A stretch of DNA of 64,000 nt, taken from contig DCUQ01000009.1 in assembly GCA_002327865.1 (NCBI GenBank), forward strand, positions 231,026 through 295,025, in the 5' to 3' direction. The translations under genes and the position numbers were made by a program. The stretch is from Syntrophaceae bacterium UBA2210 (GTDB lineage: Bacteria > Desulfobacterota > Syntrophia > Syntrophales > UBA2210). Under the pieces are notes generated by a model, which saw only the letters and a list, made by a program, of their open reading frames with translations, made no database searches and had not been told where the DNA came from. Below are positions 1-7,637 of this stretch, in pieces. Every line of letters begins with the position of its first letter. The stretch's first letter is position 1.

Positions 1-254
1 TTATTCAAACTGTCATGTTTTACGGTAAGGTTCTTCCATTCACCGGACCAGGTTTTATTATCGTTCAGTGAAGCATATATCTTGCGGATACGATCCATGT
101 GGACGATTTCGTCTTCCATAAGAGTACGAAAGATTTCTCGCCCCATTTCGTTTTTTGTTGTCTTGACTATTCTCTCATAAAAATTCTTTCCCTTCTCCTC
201 CATCTCAAGAGCAGTAGAAAGCATCTGCAACGACCTGTCAAATTCGCCCGCCAT
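1..254 (-). CDS. Ferritin-like/rubrerythrin-type protein, 3' part cut off by window edge
   Basis: The reading frame starts at an ATG (252-254) behind a GGGGAG Shine-Dalgarno at 261-266 and runs off the left edge after about 84 codons. The helical sequence carries the ferritin-like pattern: an early EMEEKGKNFYER helix, then a second helix with ExxH (EDEIVH), as in erythrin and rubrerythrin di-iron proteins. The second half of the four-helix bundle is outside the window, so the presence of a rubredoxin tail cannot be judged. It is the last visible member of the minus-strand oxidative-stress cluster. A role in peroxide reduction or iron handling is inferred from family and context. Confidence 0.8.
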   Translation of the reverse strand, partial: MAGEFDRSLQMLSTALEMEEKGKNFYERIVKTTKNEMGREIFRTLMEDEIVHMDRIRKIYASLNDNKTWSGEWKNLTVKHDSLN

Positions 255-302
255 GATTATCTCCCCTTCCCGCGGCTTGACAAAGATACCCGTAAAAATT
301 AT

Positions 303-704
303 TCATGTAATATCGGGCCTTAACACTCCGTCCGCTACAAGCCTAAGAACCTTGTCAATATGAAAATAGACCAGGTATTTTGATTCATTATCGTATTTGG
401 CGGAAAAAATAGGATAGCGTTTTTTCCGTACCGCCTCAATTAACTCCGTGCCTTCCTCTTCCTTGATCTTGGTAAGATAGAGTTTCCTTCCATCATATCG
501 TTCTTCTTCCTTGAAGATATATGCCGCGCTCGCATTGGATTGGAGATTGTGGTGATTCAAGTGATCAGCCATGACAAAAACGATGGTTTCGTCATCAATA
601 AAAGTGGGTTTGGAAAAGACCGCCACATTCACCTTTCCGTCCGAATCTGCCGTCGCCAGGACACCAAACCCTTTTGTCTTGTCAAAATATTCGCTTAGAT
701 TCAT
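303..704 (-). CDS. Pyridoxamine 5'-phosphate oxidase-like FMN-binding protein
   Basis: This 133-residue protein resembles the split-barrel PNPOx-like family: an N-terminal barrel strand (GVLATADSDGKVNVAVFSKP), then DETIVFVMADH and a conserved NASAAYIFKEE segment. The start at 704 is preferred because GGAGG lies 8 nt upstream; the frame stays open upstream to 785, but that start has no good ribosome site. Such proteins bind FMN or a related flavin. The substrate cannot be read from sequence. It sits downstream of desulfoferrodoxin in the oxidative-stress cluster, so a redox role is plausible but inferred. Confidence 0.85.
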   Translation of the reverse strand: MNLSEYFDKTKGFGVLATADSDGKVNVAVFSKPTFIDDETIVFVMADHLNHHNLQSNASAAYIFKEEERYDGRKLYLTKIKEEEGTELIEAVRKKRYPIFSAKYDNESKYLVYFHIDKVLRLVADGVLRPDIT

Positions 705-852
705 CCTTAAAACCTCCATATAAAAGATTTTAGATGGGCGAAAGAGAACTTGTCGCCCACCTTCTTTACCGCGGGCACTCTCCATGTAAAATCAAGGGAT
801 TTTTTCGTCTACCCGGTACGCACTATCAAGGTACACGCACCACGGATTAAAG

Positions 853-1227
853 TTAACTTGCCCATAATCCGTGTATGTTACAATATTCGCGGACAGTAAT
901 CCTGTTGCCGTCAATATGAAACACAGCTTCAGGCGCGTCGCCAGGCTTCAGAAACTGTCTGTACGCCTTTCCGTCGGCAATTACCTCTATCCACTCGATA
1001 TAATGTTTTTCCTCCATCGGATGAGGAACAGCTCCGACCTTCACTTTTATGAAACCCGGCCCTGTCTCCTTCACCGGGACGTGTTTTTCCTTGGCGGCAT
1101 CAACGGTATTCTCCTTGAAAAGTTTCATCGGTTCATTACAACAGACGAGTTCTCCTTTGCCCTCATGCAGCATCTCTACGATATTCCCGCATACCTCGCA
1201 TTTATAAATCTCGAGTCTTTTCGTCAT
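853..1227 (-). CDS. dfx: Desulfoferrodoxin (superoxide reductase, 2Fe type)
   Basis: This cytoplasmic enzyme reduces superoxide to hydrogen peroxide without making O2, using electrons usually delivered by rubredoxin. All family ligands are visible in 124 residues. Cys10, Cys13, Cys29 and Cys30 form the N-terminal desulforedoxin [Fe-S4] centre. His49, His69, His75, His119 and Cys116 form the catalytic Fe(His)4(Cys) site, with Glu47-Lys48 next to the first histidine as in characterised enzymes. GGAG lies just upstream of the ATG. Neighbouring rubrerythrins and the peroxiredoxin would consume the peroxide it makes. Confidence 0.97.
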   Translation of the reverse strand: MTKRLEIYKCEVCGNIVEMLHEGKGELVCCNEPMKLFKENTVDAAKEKHVPVKETGPGFIKVKVGAVPHPMEEKHYIEWIEVIADGKAYRQFLKPGDAPEAVFHIDGNRITVREYCNIHGLWAS

Positions 1228-1239
1228 TATTTCTCTCCT

Positions 1240-1719
1240 TCAGCAATACTCTTTCTTCATTTTAGAAAGAATAGCAAAATGTTTTCTTTCCTCGTTGATG
1301 ATCCTGTCGACAGACTCATGTTGATCTCTGGCGATAAATCCTTTTATTTCATGATAGTACAGGATGGAATCCAGTTCGCGGCGGATAGCGAAATCGATAG
1401 CGGAGAGTGTATCCGTAACCTTGGACATTTCGGCATCCATAACCTCTTTTTTAAAAATAAGGTTATTGTCCGAATATTCATGAAGGTATAAACCATATTC
1501 ACCTGGATAACTCTCGGGAGGGTCATGTCTTTCTACATTTGAAAGCATCTTTTCAAAAATTATTTTGTGCTTATTCTCTTCATCGGAAAGCCAGCTGAAC
1601 ATTTTTTTCGCGTCTTCTTCCTTTGCGACCTGGACCGCATACCGATAGAAATTACTCCCGTTTTCTTCTATTCTCATCGCAATTTGCAAAATATCGCTCG
1701 CTTCAAATACACTGCCCAT
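1240..1719 (-). CDS. Ferritin-like (erythrin) di-iron protein without rubredoxin domain
   Basis: This 159-residue all-helical protein has two ExxH-containing helices (EENKH around residues 47-51 and NEERKH near residue 145) plus extra glutamates (IEEN near 18-20, RRELDS near 115) that would complete a di-iron site. No CxxC rubredoxin module is present, so it would need an external electron donor. AAGGAG precedes the ATG at good spacing. It lies between the Sec-peroxiredoxin and desulfoferrodoxin. Peroxidase or iron-storage activity is inferred from the family. Confidence 0.85.
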   Translation of the reverse strand: MGSVFEASDILQIAMRIEENGSNFYRYAVQVAKEEDAKKMFSWLSDEENKHKIIFEKMLSNVERHDPPESYPGEYGLYLHEYSDNNLIFKKEVMDAEMSKVTDTLSAIDFAIRRELDSILYYHEIKGFIARDQHESVDRIINEERKHFAILSKMKKEYC

Positions 1720-1801
1720 ATCAGACTCCTTCCTGCGTTTTACAGATTGATGATTCGATTAACCCAGCTTCCCTGTTACGGCGCCGTTCATGTAATTGCC
1801 T

Positions 1802-2512
1802 TCAGGGTTTCCATACCTTCCACACTTTTCCGACCAGGTCCGGCCCCGGTTTCAGGGTTGGCTTGCCCGGCTCCCAGCCGGAGGGACAGGCTTCTGCCCC
1901 GTCCGTTTTTCGAACATGTTGAAACGCCTGTATCTGCCGGATGGCCTCCTCGACTTTTCTTCCGACCGGAGGAGTTAATACCTCCATGGCCTGCACAACA
2001 CCTTCCGGGTCGATAATGAATCTGCCGCGGATATCGACTCCACCATCCTCGTCATAAATACCATATGCCCGACCTATATGACCCGCTGAATCGGAGATCA
2101 TCGGGAAAGGAATCCCGCCTTTCACCATCTTTGACAGTTCGTCTTCCTCCCACATCTTATGTACAAACTGGCTGTCAACACTGACTGACAATACGTCGAC
2201 ACCAAGCTCTTCAAATTTACCATGCTTATCGGCAACTGCCGATATCTCCGTGGCTCAGACAAAAGTAAAATCACCGGGATAAAAACATAAAAGTACCCAT
2301 TTGCCCAGATGGTCCGAAAGCTTGACTTCAGTAAACGCGCCCTTATAGTAGGCTGGGGCCACAAAATCAGGGGCCTTTCCTCCAACTTTAACCGCGGCCA
2401 TAGCAGTGCCCTCCTTTACATTTTTTTCTTCTTCGACTGGCTGATTTTTAACGACAGGTTCACCTACGACGGCTCCGCTTGGTCTGCCGCAACCAACACC
2501 TTTCTTTGCCAT
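1802..2512 (-). CDS. Selenocysteine-containing peroxiredoxin (AhpC/Prx1 type, in-frame UGA)
   Basis: Two pieces that look like separate ORFs join into one 236-residue peroxiredoxin if the TGA at 2255-2257 is read as selenocysteine. The TGA is codon 86 and falls exactly where Prx1/AhpC enzymes have the peroxidatic cysteine: the normal FTFVCPTE motif reads FTFV-U-ATE. A SECIS-like hairpin follows (2227-2244). Downstream the family signature continues ([25 protein letters not shown]), and Cys209 is in the resolving position, so this should be a typical 2-Cys enzyme with a selenolate attacking H2O2. The start at 2512 has AGGAGG 8 nt upstream. A second AGGAGG precedes an internal ATG at 2401, which would give a protein without the first 37 residues. 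Confidence 0.9.
2227..2257 (-). promoter_or_regulatory. Bacterial SECIS-like element directly after the UGA codon
   Basis: Reading the minus strand, TGA (2257-2255) is followed after 10 nt by a perfect inverted repeat, TATCGGCA / TGCCGATA (2244-2237 and 2234-2227). Allowing a realistic loop, the stem closes on AGUU, so a G falls in the first two loop positions, as in described bacterial SECIS elements that recruit SelB. The loop lies about 18-21 nt past the UGA, within the usual range. The hairpin is inside the coding region and also encodes conserved peroxiredoxin residues. Confidence 0.8.
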
Positions 2513-2538
2513 ACTGTTCACCTCCTTTTCCCGCTCTT

Positions 2539-3036
2539 CTACTTGAATTTAACAAAGTTTTCTTTACCCACCCCGCACACGGGACATGTTTCAGGCAGGA
2601 TTCCATCGGATACATATCCACAGACCGTGCATACATGATATATGGTTTCCCGCTCATCGAGCATATGGTTCATGGCTTCCTTGTAGAGTTTTGCATGGAC
2701 GTCTTCCACATCTCTGGACTGGCTGAAATACAGGGACGAAGCCTTATCACCAACCGATTCCGCGAGTTTTACGAATGTATCGTATGCAACCCCCGCGACC
2801 TGGGATTCGGACTCAAAGCTGTCCTTGAGATTTTCTTCGGTACCCTTAACCTCTCTGAGCAACCACAGGGCCCGCTTTCCATGAATCTCTTCTGAAAATG
2901 AAATAACTCTGAAAAGCCTGGCAATTTGAGTGAACCCTTCCTGCTCCGCCGTTTCCGCAAAAGCCTTTAGCCTCAACGCAGCCTTCGACTCCCCGGTATA
3001 AGCCTGATGTATGGCATCCTTGATTTCGTCTTTCAT
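2539..3036 (-). CDS. Rubrerythrin-family protein with C-terminal rubredoxin domain
   Basis: This 165-residue protein has an N-terminal ferritin-like bundle with ExxH helices (SEEIHGK near 48-54, VEDVHAK near 110-116). A short C-terminal rubredoxin-type knuckle uses Cys136, Cys139, Cys151 and Cys154. This is the NADH peroxidase-type rubrerythrin layout: the rubredoxin iron passes electrons to the di-iron site, which reduces H2O2 to water. It diverges clearly from the second rubrerythrin next to it, so it is an old paralogue rather than a fresh duplicate. The ribosome site is weak. Confidence 0.93.
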   Translation of the reverse strand: MKDEIKDAIHQAYTGESKAALRLKAFAETAEQEGFTQIARLFRVISFSEEIHGKRALWLLREVKGTEENLKDSFESESQVAGVAYDTFVKLAESVGDKASSLYFSQSRDVEDVHAKLYKEAMNHMLDERETIYHVCTVCGYVSDGILPETCPVCGVGKENFVKFK

Positions 3037-3092
3037 GGCACCGTATTCCCGCCTGCTGTGTGCAAGGCAAAGCTTAAATTAGTAGTACCGGT

Positions 3093-3665
3093 CTAATAAT
3101 TTTCCGCCCGCAGTTCGAAATAGGACCGGGGATGATCACAGGCGGGGCACCTTACCGGAGGCCGGGTCCCTTCGTGCAGATAGCCGCAGTTGCGGCATCT
3201 CCAGGTAACTACCGTATCTTTTTTGAATACTTTCCCCTCTTCGACGCTTTTAAGCAGAGCGAGATATCGCGCCTCGTGCTCCTTTTCCGCTTTTGCTATG
3301 CTTCTGAACACCGCCGCGATTTCGGTAAATCCCTCTTCCTCAGCCACCTCGGCAAATCCGGGATACATTTCTGTCCATTCATAATGTTCACCCGCGGCGG
3401 CCGATCTGAGGTTGGCTGAGGTATCGCCGATTACTCCGGCCGGGAAACTTCCTGTTATCTCGACTTCTCCCCCCTGTAGAAAATTAAACTCTCTTTTGGC
3501 ATGTTCCGTTTCATTGGCGGCGGATTCAAGAAAGATGGCCGCTATCTGCTCATAACCCTCTTCCCTGGCCTTTGAGGCAAAATAGGTATAACGATTTCTC
3601 GCCTGCGATTCACCGGAAAAGGCAGAGAGTAAATTTTTCTCTGTTTTACTGCCTTTCAATTCCAT
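3093..3665 (-). CDS. rbr: Rubrerythrin
   Basis: A classic 190-residue rubrerythrin. The ferritin-like domain has the expected carboxylate/histidine ligands ([10 protein letters not shown] near 17-26, NETEHAKRE near 51-59, AGEHYEW near 91-97, [10 protein letters not shown] near 125-134). The C-terminal rubredoxin has Cys157, Cys160, Cys173 and Cys176. It reduces hydrogen peroxide to water in the cytoplasm of anaerobes. The start has GAGG upstream. It lies 3 nt after the high-molecular-weight rubredoxin gene, its plausible electron donor, so the two should be co-translated. Confidence 0.97.
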   Translation of the reverse strand: MELKGSKTEKNLLSAFSGESQARNRYTYFASKAREEGYEQIAAIFLESAANETEHAKREFNFLQGGEVEITGSFPAGVIGDTSANLRSAAAGEHYEWTEMYPGFAEVAEEEGFTEIAAVFRSIAKAEKEHEARYLALLKSVEEGKVFKKDTVVTWRCRNCGYLHEGTRPPVRCPACDHPRSYFELRAENY

Positions 3666-3668
3666 TCA

Positions 3669-4373
3669 TTAGTCCTCCTTCTCAAATTCTTCTTTGCTTG
3701 CTCCGCAGACCGGACATGTCCAGTCATCAGGAAGATCTTCAAATCTCGTACCGGGTTTGATACCCGCATCCGGGTCGCCTTTTTCAGGGTCATATACATA
3801 TCCGCATACCGTACAAACGTACTTATCCATCTTATTTCCTCCCTTATCGGTTACGTTAACATCTTCTTCACTTCCTATGTAATGAGGTGCGTTTTTCGGC
3901 GCCTTGCCCCCTTTGACTGCATGGTAATAGGCATATGTCATCGGGTTTTTGTCCGACAGGATATCCCCTTCTATGACCCTGCCCAGAAACATCGTATGAC
4001 TGCCGATATCCATCTGATTCACCAGCTCGCATTCCAGGAAAGCCACAACATAATCAAGTACTATCGGAGCCCCGTTCCGGCCTGTCCTGAAACTGATCCC
4101 CTCGAACTTGTCGATATCCCGGCCGCACTGAAAACCGAACCTGCCGATCAGGGTCATGGGCACATCTTCCGATAAAATCGAAAGAGTAAACACCTTACTT
4201 TTCTCTATAAATTCATGCGTCAGGTTATCATGGTTCACACAAACCACAACCGTTGGGGGGTCGGATGTCGCCTGGATAACGGCGTTTGCAATCTGGCCGT
4301 TGCATTGCCTGTCTTTCCCGGATGTCAGGATATACATTCCGTAACTGATCTTATGCAGCGCCTTTACATTCAT
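3669..4373 (-). CDS. hrb: High-molecular-weight rubredoxin (flavin reductase-like domain + rubredoxin)
   Basis: This 234-residue fusion has a flavin-reductase-like split barrel at residues 1-160 and a complete rubredoxin at 182-234 (Cys187, Cys190, Cys220, Cys223). The layout matches Hrb of Moorella, an NAD(P)H:flavin/rubredoxin electron-transfer protein that feeds flavodiiron NO/O2 reductases. No flavodiiron protein is in the window, so here it may feed the adjacent rubrerythrins, desulfoferrodoxin or a distant partner. An internal ATG at the rubredoxin start ([10 protein letters not shown]) is preceded by an A/G-rich GGAGG-like stretch, so separate rubredoxin synthesis is possible. GAGGAG precedes the main start. 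Confidence 0.92.
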   Translation of the reverse strand: MNVKALHKISYGMYILTSGKDRQCNGQIANAVIQATSDPPTVVVCVNHDNLTHEFIEKSKVFTLSILSEDVPMTLIGRFGFQCGRDIDKFEGISFRTGRNGAPIVLDYVVAFLECELVNQMDIGSHTMFLGRVIEGDILSDKNPMTYAYYHAVKGGKAPKNAPHYIGSEEDVNVTDKGGNKMDKYVCTVCGYVYDPEKGDPDAGIKPGTRFEDLPDDWTCPVCGASKEEFEKED

Positions 4374-4376
4374 GAA

Positions 4377-4601
4377 TTATTCTCCTCTCTTGAGGATGGA
4401 TGAGTACCGCACGATTGTGATGGTTGCTTTTCTACAAGGCATTACGGTTCCGGAGAAGAAGTGTTGAATGGACTTGTAACCGCGACCCTCATCGGCATTA
4501 AATCCGGTGAAACCAGACGTCTTACCTTTCGCAACGGGACAGCCGTTGCAGTTGATAGATCCCATCCTGTGAATATGTTTTTCGATGTAGTGTGATCGCA
4601 T
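4377..4601 (-). CDS. Possible small leader protein ahead of hrb, function unknown
   Basis: A 74-codon frame with GGAGG about 10 nt upstream of its ATG, ending in TAA just 3 nt before the hrb ATG. Its last codons contain the hrb Shine-Dalgarno, as in translationally coupled genes. The product has three cysteines (INCNGCPVAK, MPCRKA) and a basic C terminus, and matches no family I recognise. It could be a genuine small gene, a regulatory leader peptide, or chance in the 5' UTR. Another overlapping frame (4442-4648) lacks a ribosome site. Confidence 0.3.
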   Translation of the reverse strand: MRSHYIEKHIHRMGSINCNGCPVAKGKTSGFTGFNADEGRGYKSIQHFFSGTVMPCRKATITIVRYSSILKRGE

Positions 4602-4661
4602 GACGGCTCATCCTCCAAGTCTTGTTGTCCAGAGTTTTTACCCCTCATGCTCTTGAGCTTT

Positions 4662-4689
4662 AAGATAACACATGCTCATACATTGTCAA
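4662..4689 (-). promoter_or_regulatory. Sigma70-type promoter of the oxidative-stress cluster
   Basis: On the minus strand a perfect TTGACA (4689-4684) is separated by 16 nt from TATCTT (4667-4662). It faces the hrb-rbr-peroxiredoxin-dfx genes and is the only clear promoter-like site upstream of them. Expected transcription start is near 4655, giving a roughly 280-nt leader before hrb that contains the small ORF at 4377-4601. No obvious Fur/PerR palindrome was found around it. Confidence 0.6.
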
Positions 4690-4863
4690 AGTTTTTAAAT
4701 CGCTGTTCCCTGCATTCCGCCACACTGACCGGCTTAAGCGGGATTATCCAACCGTCTTCCCCACGGCATCTTTCAGGAAATATAATGCCTTTGCCGCAAT
4801 CGATAGACTGGCTGGAGAGAGCGTATATTCCCGCTTTCTTATGAAAGCCTGCGGATTTTCGTT

Positions 4864-6627
4864 TTACAGCCTGCCCTGGCGCCGTGGTATCCCGTTGGAA
4901 CCCTCCCATAGCCCTAGGAAGAACTGAGCGGCGTTGGTGCCAAGCGACCTGGTACGGTAACCGCCCTCCTGGACGATAATCGTGGGCAGACGCAGGGAAC
5001 CGATGCTGCGTCCGTTAGCGTAAAAATCTTTTGTCGAGAGGTTCCAGGTTCCAGTGGGGTCTCCCCGTGCGGTATCCAGCCCGAAGGCGACTATCAAAAA
5101 GCGTGGACGGAACCGGATTATCCTCTTCATAGCCTTATCCAGTGTCTGCGCATAGACCGCTTTGCTCACTTTTTCGGGAAGAGCGTAGTTGACGTTGTAA
5201 CCCTTCCCCGTTCCTTCTCCCCGCTCATCTGGAAACCCGTTGAAGTAGGGATAGGCGAAACGGGGGTGGCCATGTATCGATATAGTAAGGACATCGGGCC
5301 GTTCGTAGAATATCTCCTGTGTCCCGTTACCGTGGTGGTAATCGATGTCGAGAATCGCCAGTCGCCCGTAAATGCTGAGAAAATGACCCGCCACAGCGGC
5401 GGAATTGAAGTAGCAGAATCCCCCGAAGGCATTCCGCTCCGCATGATGTCCCGGCGGACGCACCAGGGCATAGGCGAGACGGTAACCCTCCAGAATCGCC
5501 TCGGCCGCCGTCAACGTACAGTCGACAGCCCTTTTTGCCGCCATGTAGGCGTTCCTGTTCAGGGGCGTAAAGGTATCGATACAGTAGTATCCGGCCCGTA
5601 CGGGCATCTCTTTGGGTGGCCTAGCAGTGTTGCGAATCGGGAAAACATAGGGATAAATCGACTTTCCCGGTTTGAGAAGTGAGCACACTCTCTTAAAATA
5701 TTCCACATAACGGGTATCATGGACCGCCTTGATGTGCTTCTCGGGAAAGTGGCGGGGTTTTATTCGCTCGAATAGATCGAGGTTTTTGATGCCTTCGAGA
5801 ATACGCTCGATTCGTACGGGGGCCTCGACATACCCACGTTCATGAACATGGTGGATCTCGTGTTTGTCGTTGACCACCAGGGCGATTCGTTTTTCTATCG
5901 AACGTGTGGCACGAACAGGCGCCGCGGGTCTGGTCCGGGTATACCTGGGAGGACGAAGCCGGACAGGATCATCGGTAACCGAAGAAACCACCATATCGAT
6001 ATAGCCGGGGGGGCACGAAGAACCATACTTCCTAGTAATTATGGCCCTTATGATTCCACGGAGGAGCGCCGCAGACAGGGCAGTATCTTTTCCCAGGGGA
6101 TCGAAAACCAGATAAGGGGGACAATCGTCCTCCGGTCTGAATGGGGTCTCGTAGGTGGTATTTATGATCGGGCGGGCTCCGTACTGTTCATAGAAGCGAA
6201 GCCGTTTACGGCTCTGTGCCAGTTCCGCTTCACTCTTGCACAGAAGCGGATCATCGGGAAGACACTCGAAGAAAAGTCCCGGCCCACTGAGCGCCTCCGC
6301 TTCTTCCCGCACCCTGTCATAAAGTGCGCCACCGACCCCGCGTCCGGGCCTGTTTGCCTCTGTAGAAATATAATCAAGATAGCAGAATCCCACGTCGGGG
6401 GCGTGCTGAAGAAGAGCGAACCCTTTGACGTCTCCCCGCTGGCCTTCCGCCACAAAGAGAATCGACTTGAAACGGTATTTCATCGGGTCGGAAAGCTGGA
6501 GAGGAAGCTTTGCAACATCCCGTTCGTCCAGACCGGCAAAACGGCTCCTCAGAATCGCCTGAACCTGGGAGATGACTTCACGATCACGGGGTAGAGTATC
6601 GTCATATATGCGCCTGATGCGAAACAC
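4864..6627 (-). CDS. GNAT acetyltransferase-histone deacetylase family fusion protein
   Basis: One 587-residue protein joins two opposing activities. Residues 1-165 resemble a GNAT N-acetyltransferase with the acetyl-CoA loop GRGVGGALYDRV at 96-107. Residues 245-575 form an HDAC/acetylpolyamine amidohydrolase domain with His394-His395 (PPGHHA), zinc-site DIDYHHGNGT (Asp429, His431), GLD at 516-518 and the catalytic-type GGY at 555-557, so the deacetylase looks intact. The GTG start has GGAGG 7 nt upstream. It stands alone, divergent from moaC. Substrates (polyamines, small acylated metabolites or protein lysines) cannot be read from sequence. Confidence 0.9.
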   Translation of the reverse strand: MFRIRRIYDDTLPRDREVISQVQAILRSRFAGLDERDVAKLPLQLSDPMKYRFKSILFVAEGQRGDVKGFALLQHAPDVGFCYLDYISTEANRPGRGVGGALYDRVREEAEALSGPGLFFECLPDDPLLCKSEAELAQSRKRLRFYEQYGARPIINTTYETPFRPEDDCPPYLVFDPLGKDTALSAALLRGIIRAIITRKYGSSCPPGYIDMVVSSVTDDPVRLRPPRYTRTRPAAPVRATRSIEKRIALVVNDKHEIHHVHERGYVEAPVRIERILEGIKNLDLFERIKPRHFPEKHIKAVHDTRYVEYFKRVCSLLKPGKSIYPYVFPIRNTARPPKEMPVRAGYYCIDTFTPLNRNAYMAAKRAVDCTLTAAEAILEGYRLAYALVRPPGHHAERNAFGGFCYFNSAAVAGHFLSIYGRLAILDIDYHHGNGTQEIFYERPDVLTISIHGHPRFAYPYFNGFPDERGEGTGKGYNVNYALPEKVSKAVYAQTLDKAMKRIIRFRPRFLIVAFGLDTARGDPTGTWNLSTKDFYANGRSIGSLRLPTIIVQEGGYRTRSLGTNAAQFFLGLWEGSNGIPRRQGRL

Positions 6628-7154
6628 CCGTGGACCTCCTCTCTCGTATATCGACCTGCTTCAGATAATATCACACTACCTCAAAGAAGCGACACTGTTT
6701 GTTTTCGGATACCGTATAGCCGCCGATACCCGAACCAGGCAGTCTAATGTATCTTTATGTGAAAAATGAATTTCCCATTCTTGTACGATAAAAAATTCCT
6801 GCGCCCCTTTTCATTCTCTCGTGTTTACACATCGGAACATTTTCTCAATCAAAATCATTGAGACAGTCAAGATAACGAACCGGGTATATGCAGACAGTAT
6901 TTTTCATACCGTTATTCTCGTAACAAGCAATATCATAGACATGGATATCTTTTCCCCTGTCTAAATCCTTTCTTCCCCAGGCATCATACAATAAAACCGC
7001 CTTCCCCTAATCCTGAATATTCCGCGATATTCTCGTGTCTTTTATCGAACAAACCTCTCCGTACAGATTACCTGCTGCTGATAATACCTGTTAACACTCT
7101 TGACTGAACAAACGGGCTGTGTTAGCTTTTCTCCGTTGCTCGATGAGGTCTACA
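6628..7154. other. Intergenic region between divergent HDAC fusion and moaC genes
   Basis: About 530 nt without a convincing gene. It must hold divergent promoters. The GNAT-HDAC gene has an AT-rich TATTAT candidate near 6665-6675 on the minus strand, and moaC has a weak TTGACT/TAGCTT pair. No conserved RNA fold, including a molybdenum-cofactor riboswitch, could be recognised by eye. The small ORF at 6572-6769 overlaps the start of the fusion gene and looks like chance. Confidence 0.5.
7100..7128 (+). promoter_or_regulatory. Possible promoter for moaC operon
   Basis: TTGACT at 7100-7105 and TAGCTT at 7123-7128 are spaced by 17 nt and end 26 nt before the moaC start. The -10 match is weak, so this is only a candidate. 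Confidence 0.35.
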
Positions 7155-7631
7155 ATGGAATTTACGCATCTGGATGAAAACAACAGGCCTAAAATGGTCG
7201 ATGTGACTGACAAGACTCCCACGCTTAGGGAAGCCGTTGCAAGCGGAAAAGTCCTGATGAAACCCGATACCGTAAGAGCCGTTGAAGCGGGAGGCGTTTC
7301 GAAAGGCAATGTCTACGCCACTGCAATGATTGCCGGAATCATGGCAGCCAAGAAAACAAGCGATATAATCCCCATGTGTCACCCGCTCGAACTTACCGGG
7401 ATCGACATCGATTTTTCCAGTGATGTCGAGAAGGGCGAAATAACCATACATGCAAGGGCGAAAACATTCAATAGAACAGGGGTAGAAATGGAGGCCATGA
7501 CGGCGGCAAGTGTGGCTGCACTGACCATATACGACATGTGCAAATCCGCGGATCGTGCAATCGTCTTATCCGATATAAAACTACTTAAAAAAAGCGGGGG
7601 CAAAAGCGGGATCTTTGTAAGAAAAGAGTAA
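7155..7631 (+). CDS. moaC: Cyclic pyranopterin monophosphate synthase MoaC
   Basis: MoaC works with MoaA in the first step of molybdenum cofactor biosynthesis, converting 3',8-cyclo-GTP to cyclic pyranopterin monophosphate. The 158-residue length is typical, and the signatures FTHLDE, GNVYATAMIAGIMAAKKTSDIIPMCHPL and VEMEAMTAASVAALTIYDMCK are clear. The start at 7155 follows GAGG at good spacing; the longer frame from 7119 has no family support. Two small genes follow at 6 and 28 nt, suggesting one transcript. Other moa genes are not in the window. Confidence 0.97.
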   Translation: MEFTHLDENNRPKMVDVTDKTPTLREAVASGKVLMKPDTVRAVEAGGVSKGNVYATAMIAGIMAAKKTSDIIPMCHPLELTGIDIDFSSDVEKGEITIHARAKTFNRTGVEMEAMTAASVAALTIYDMCKSADRAIVLSDIKLLKKSGGKSGIFVRKE

Positions 7632-7637
7632 TCGATT

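Noticed and set aside
1802..1804. The terminal TGA of the peroxiredoxin as a second selenocysteine
   Set aside because: The protein has its normal length there, the following codons are not conserved-looking, and no hairpin follows.
2255..2257. In-frame TGA read as a pseudogene stop in the peroxiredoxin
   Set aside because: The stop falls exactly at the peroxidatic cysteine, sequence on both sides is well conserved, and a SECIS-like hairpin follows; selenocysteine explains all three.
6900..7154. Molybdenum-cofactor riboswitch ahead of moaC
   Set aside because: No conserved Moco RNA motif or stable fold could be seen by eye.
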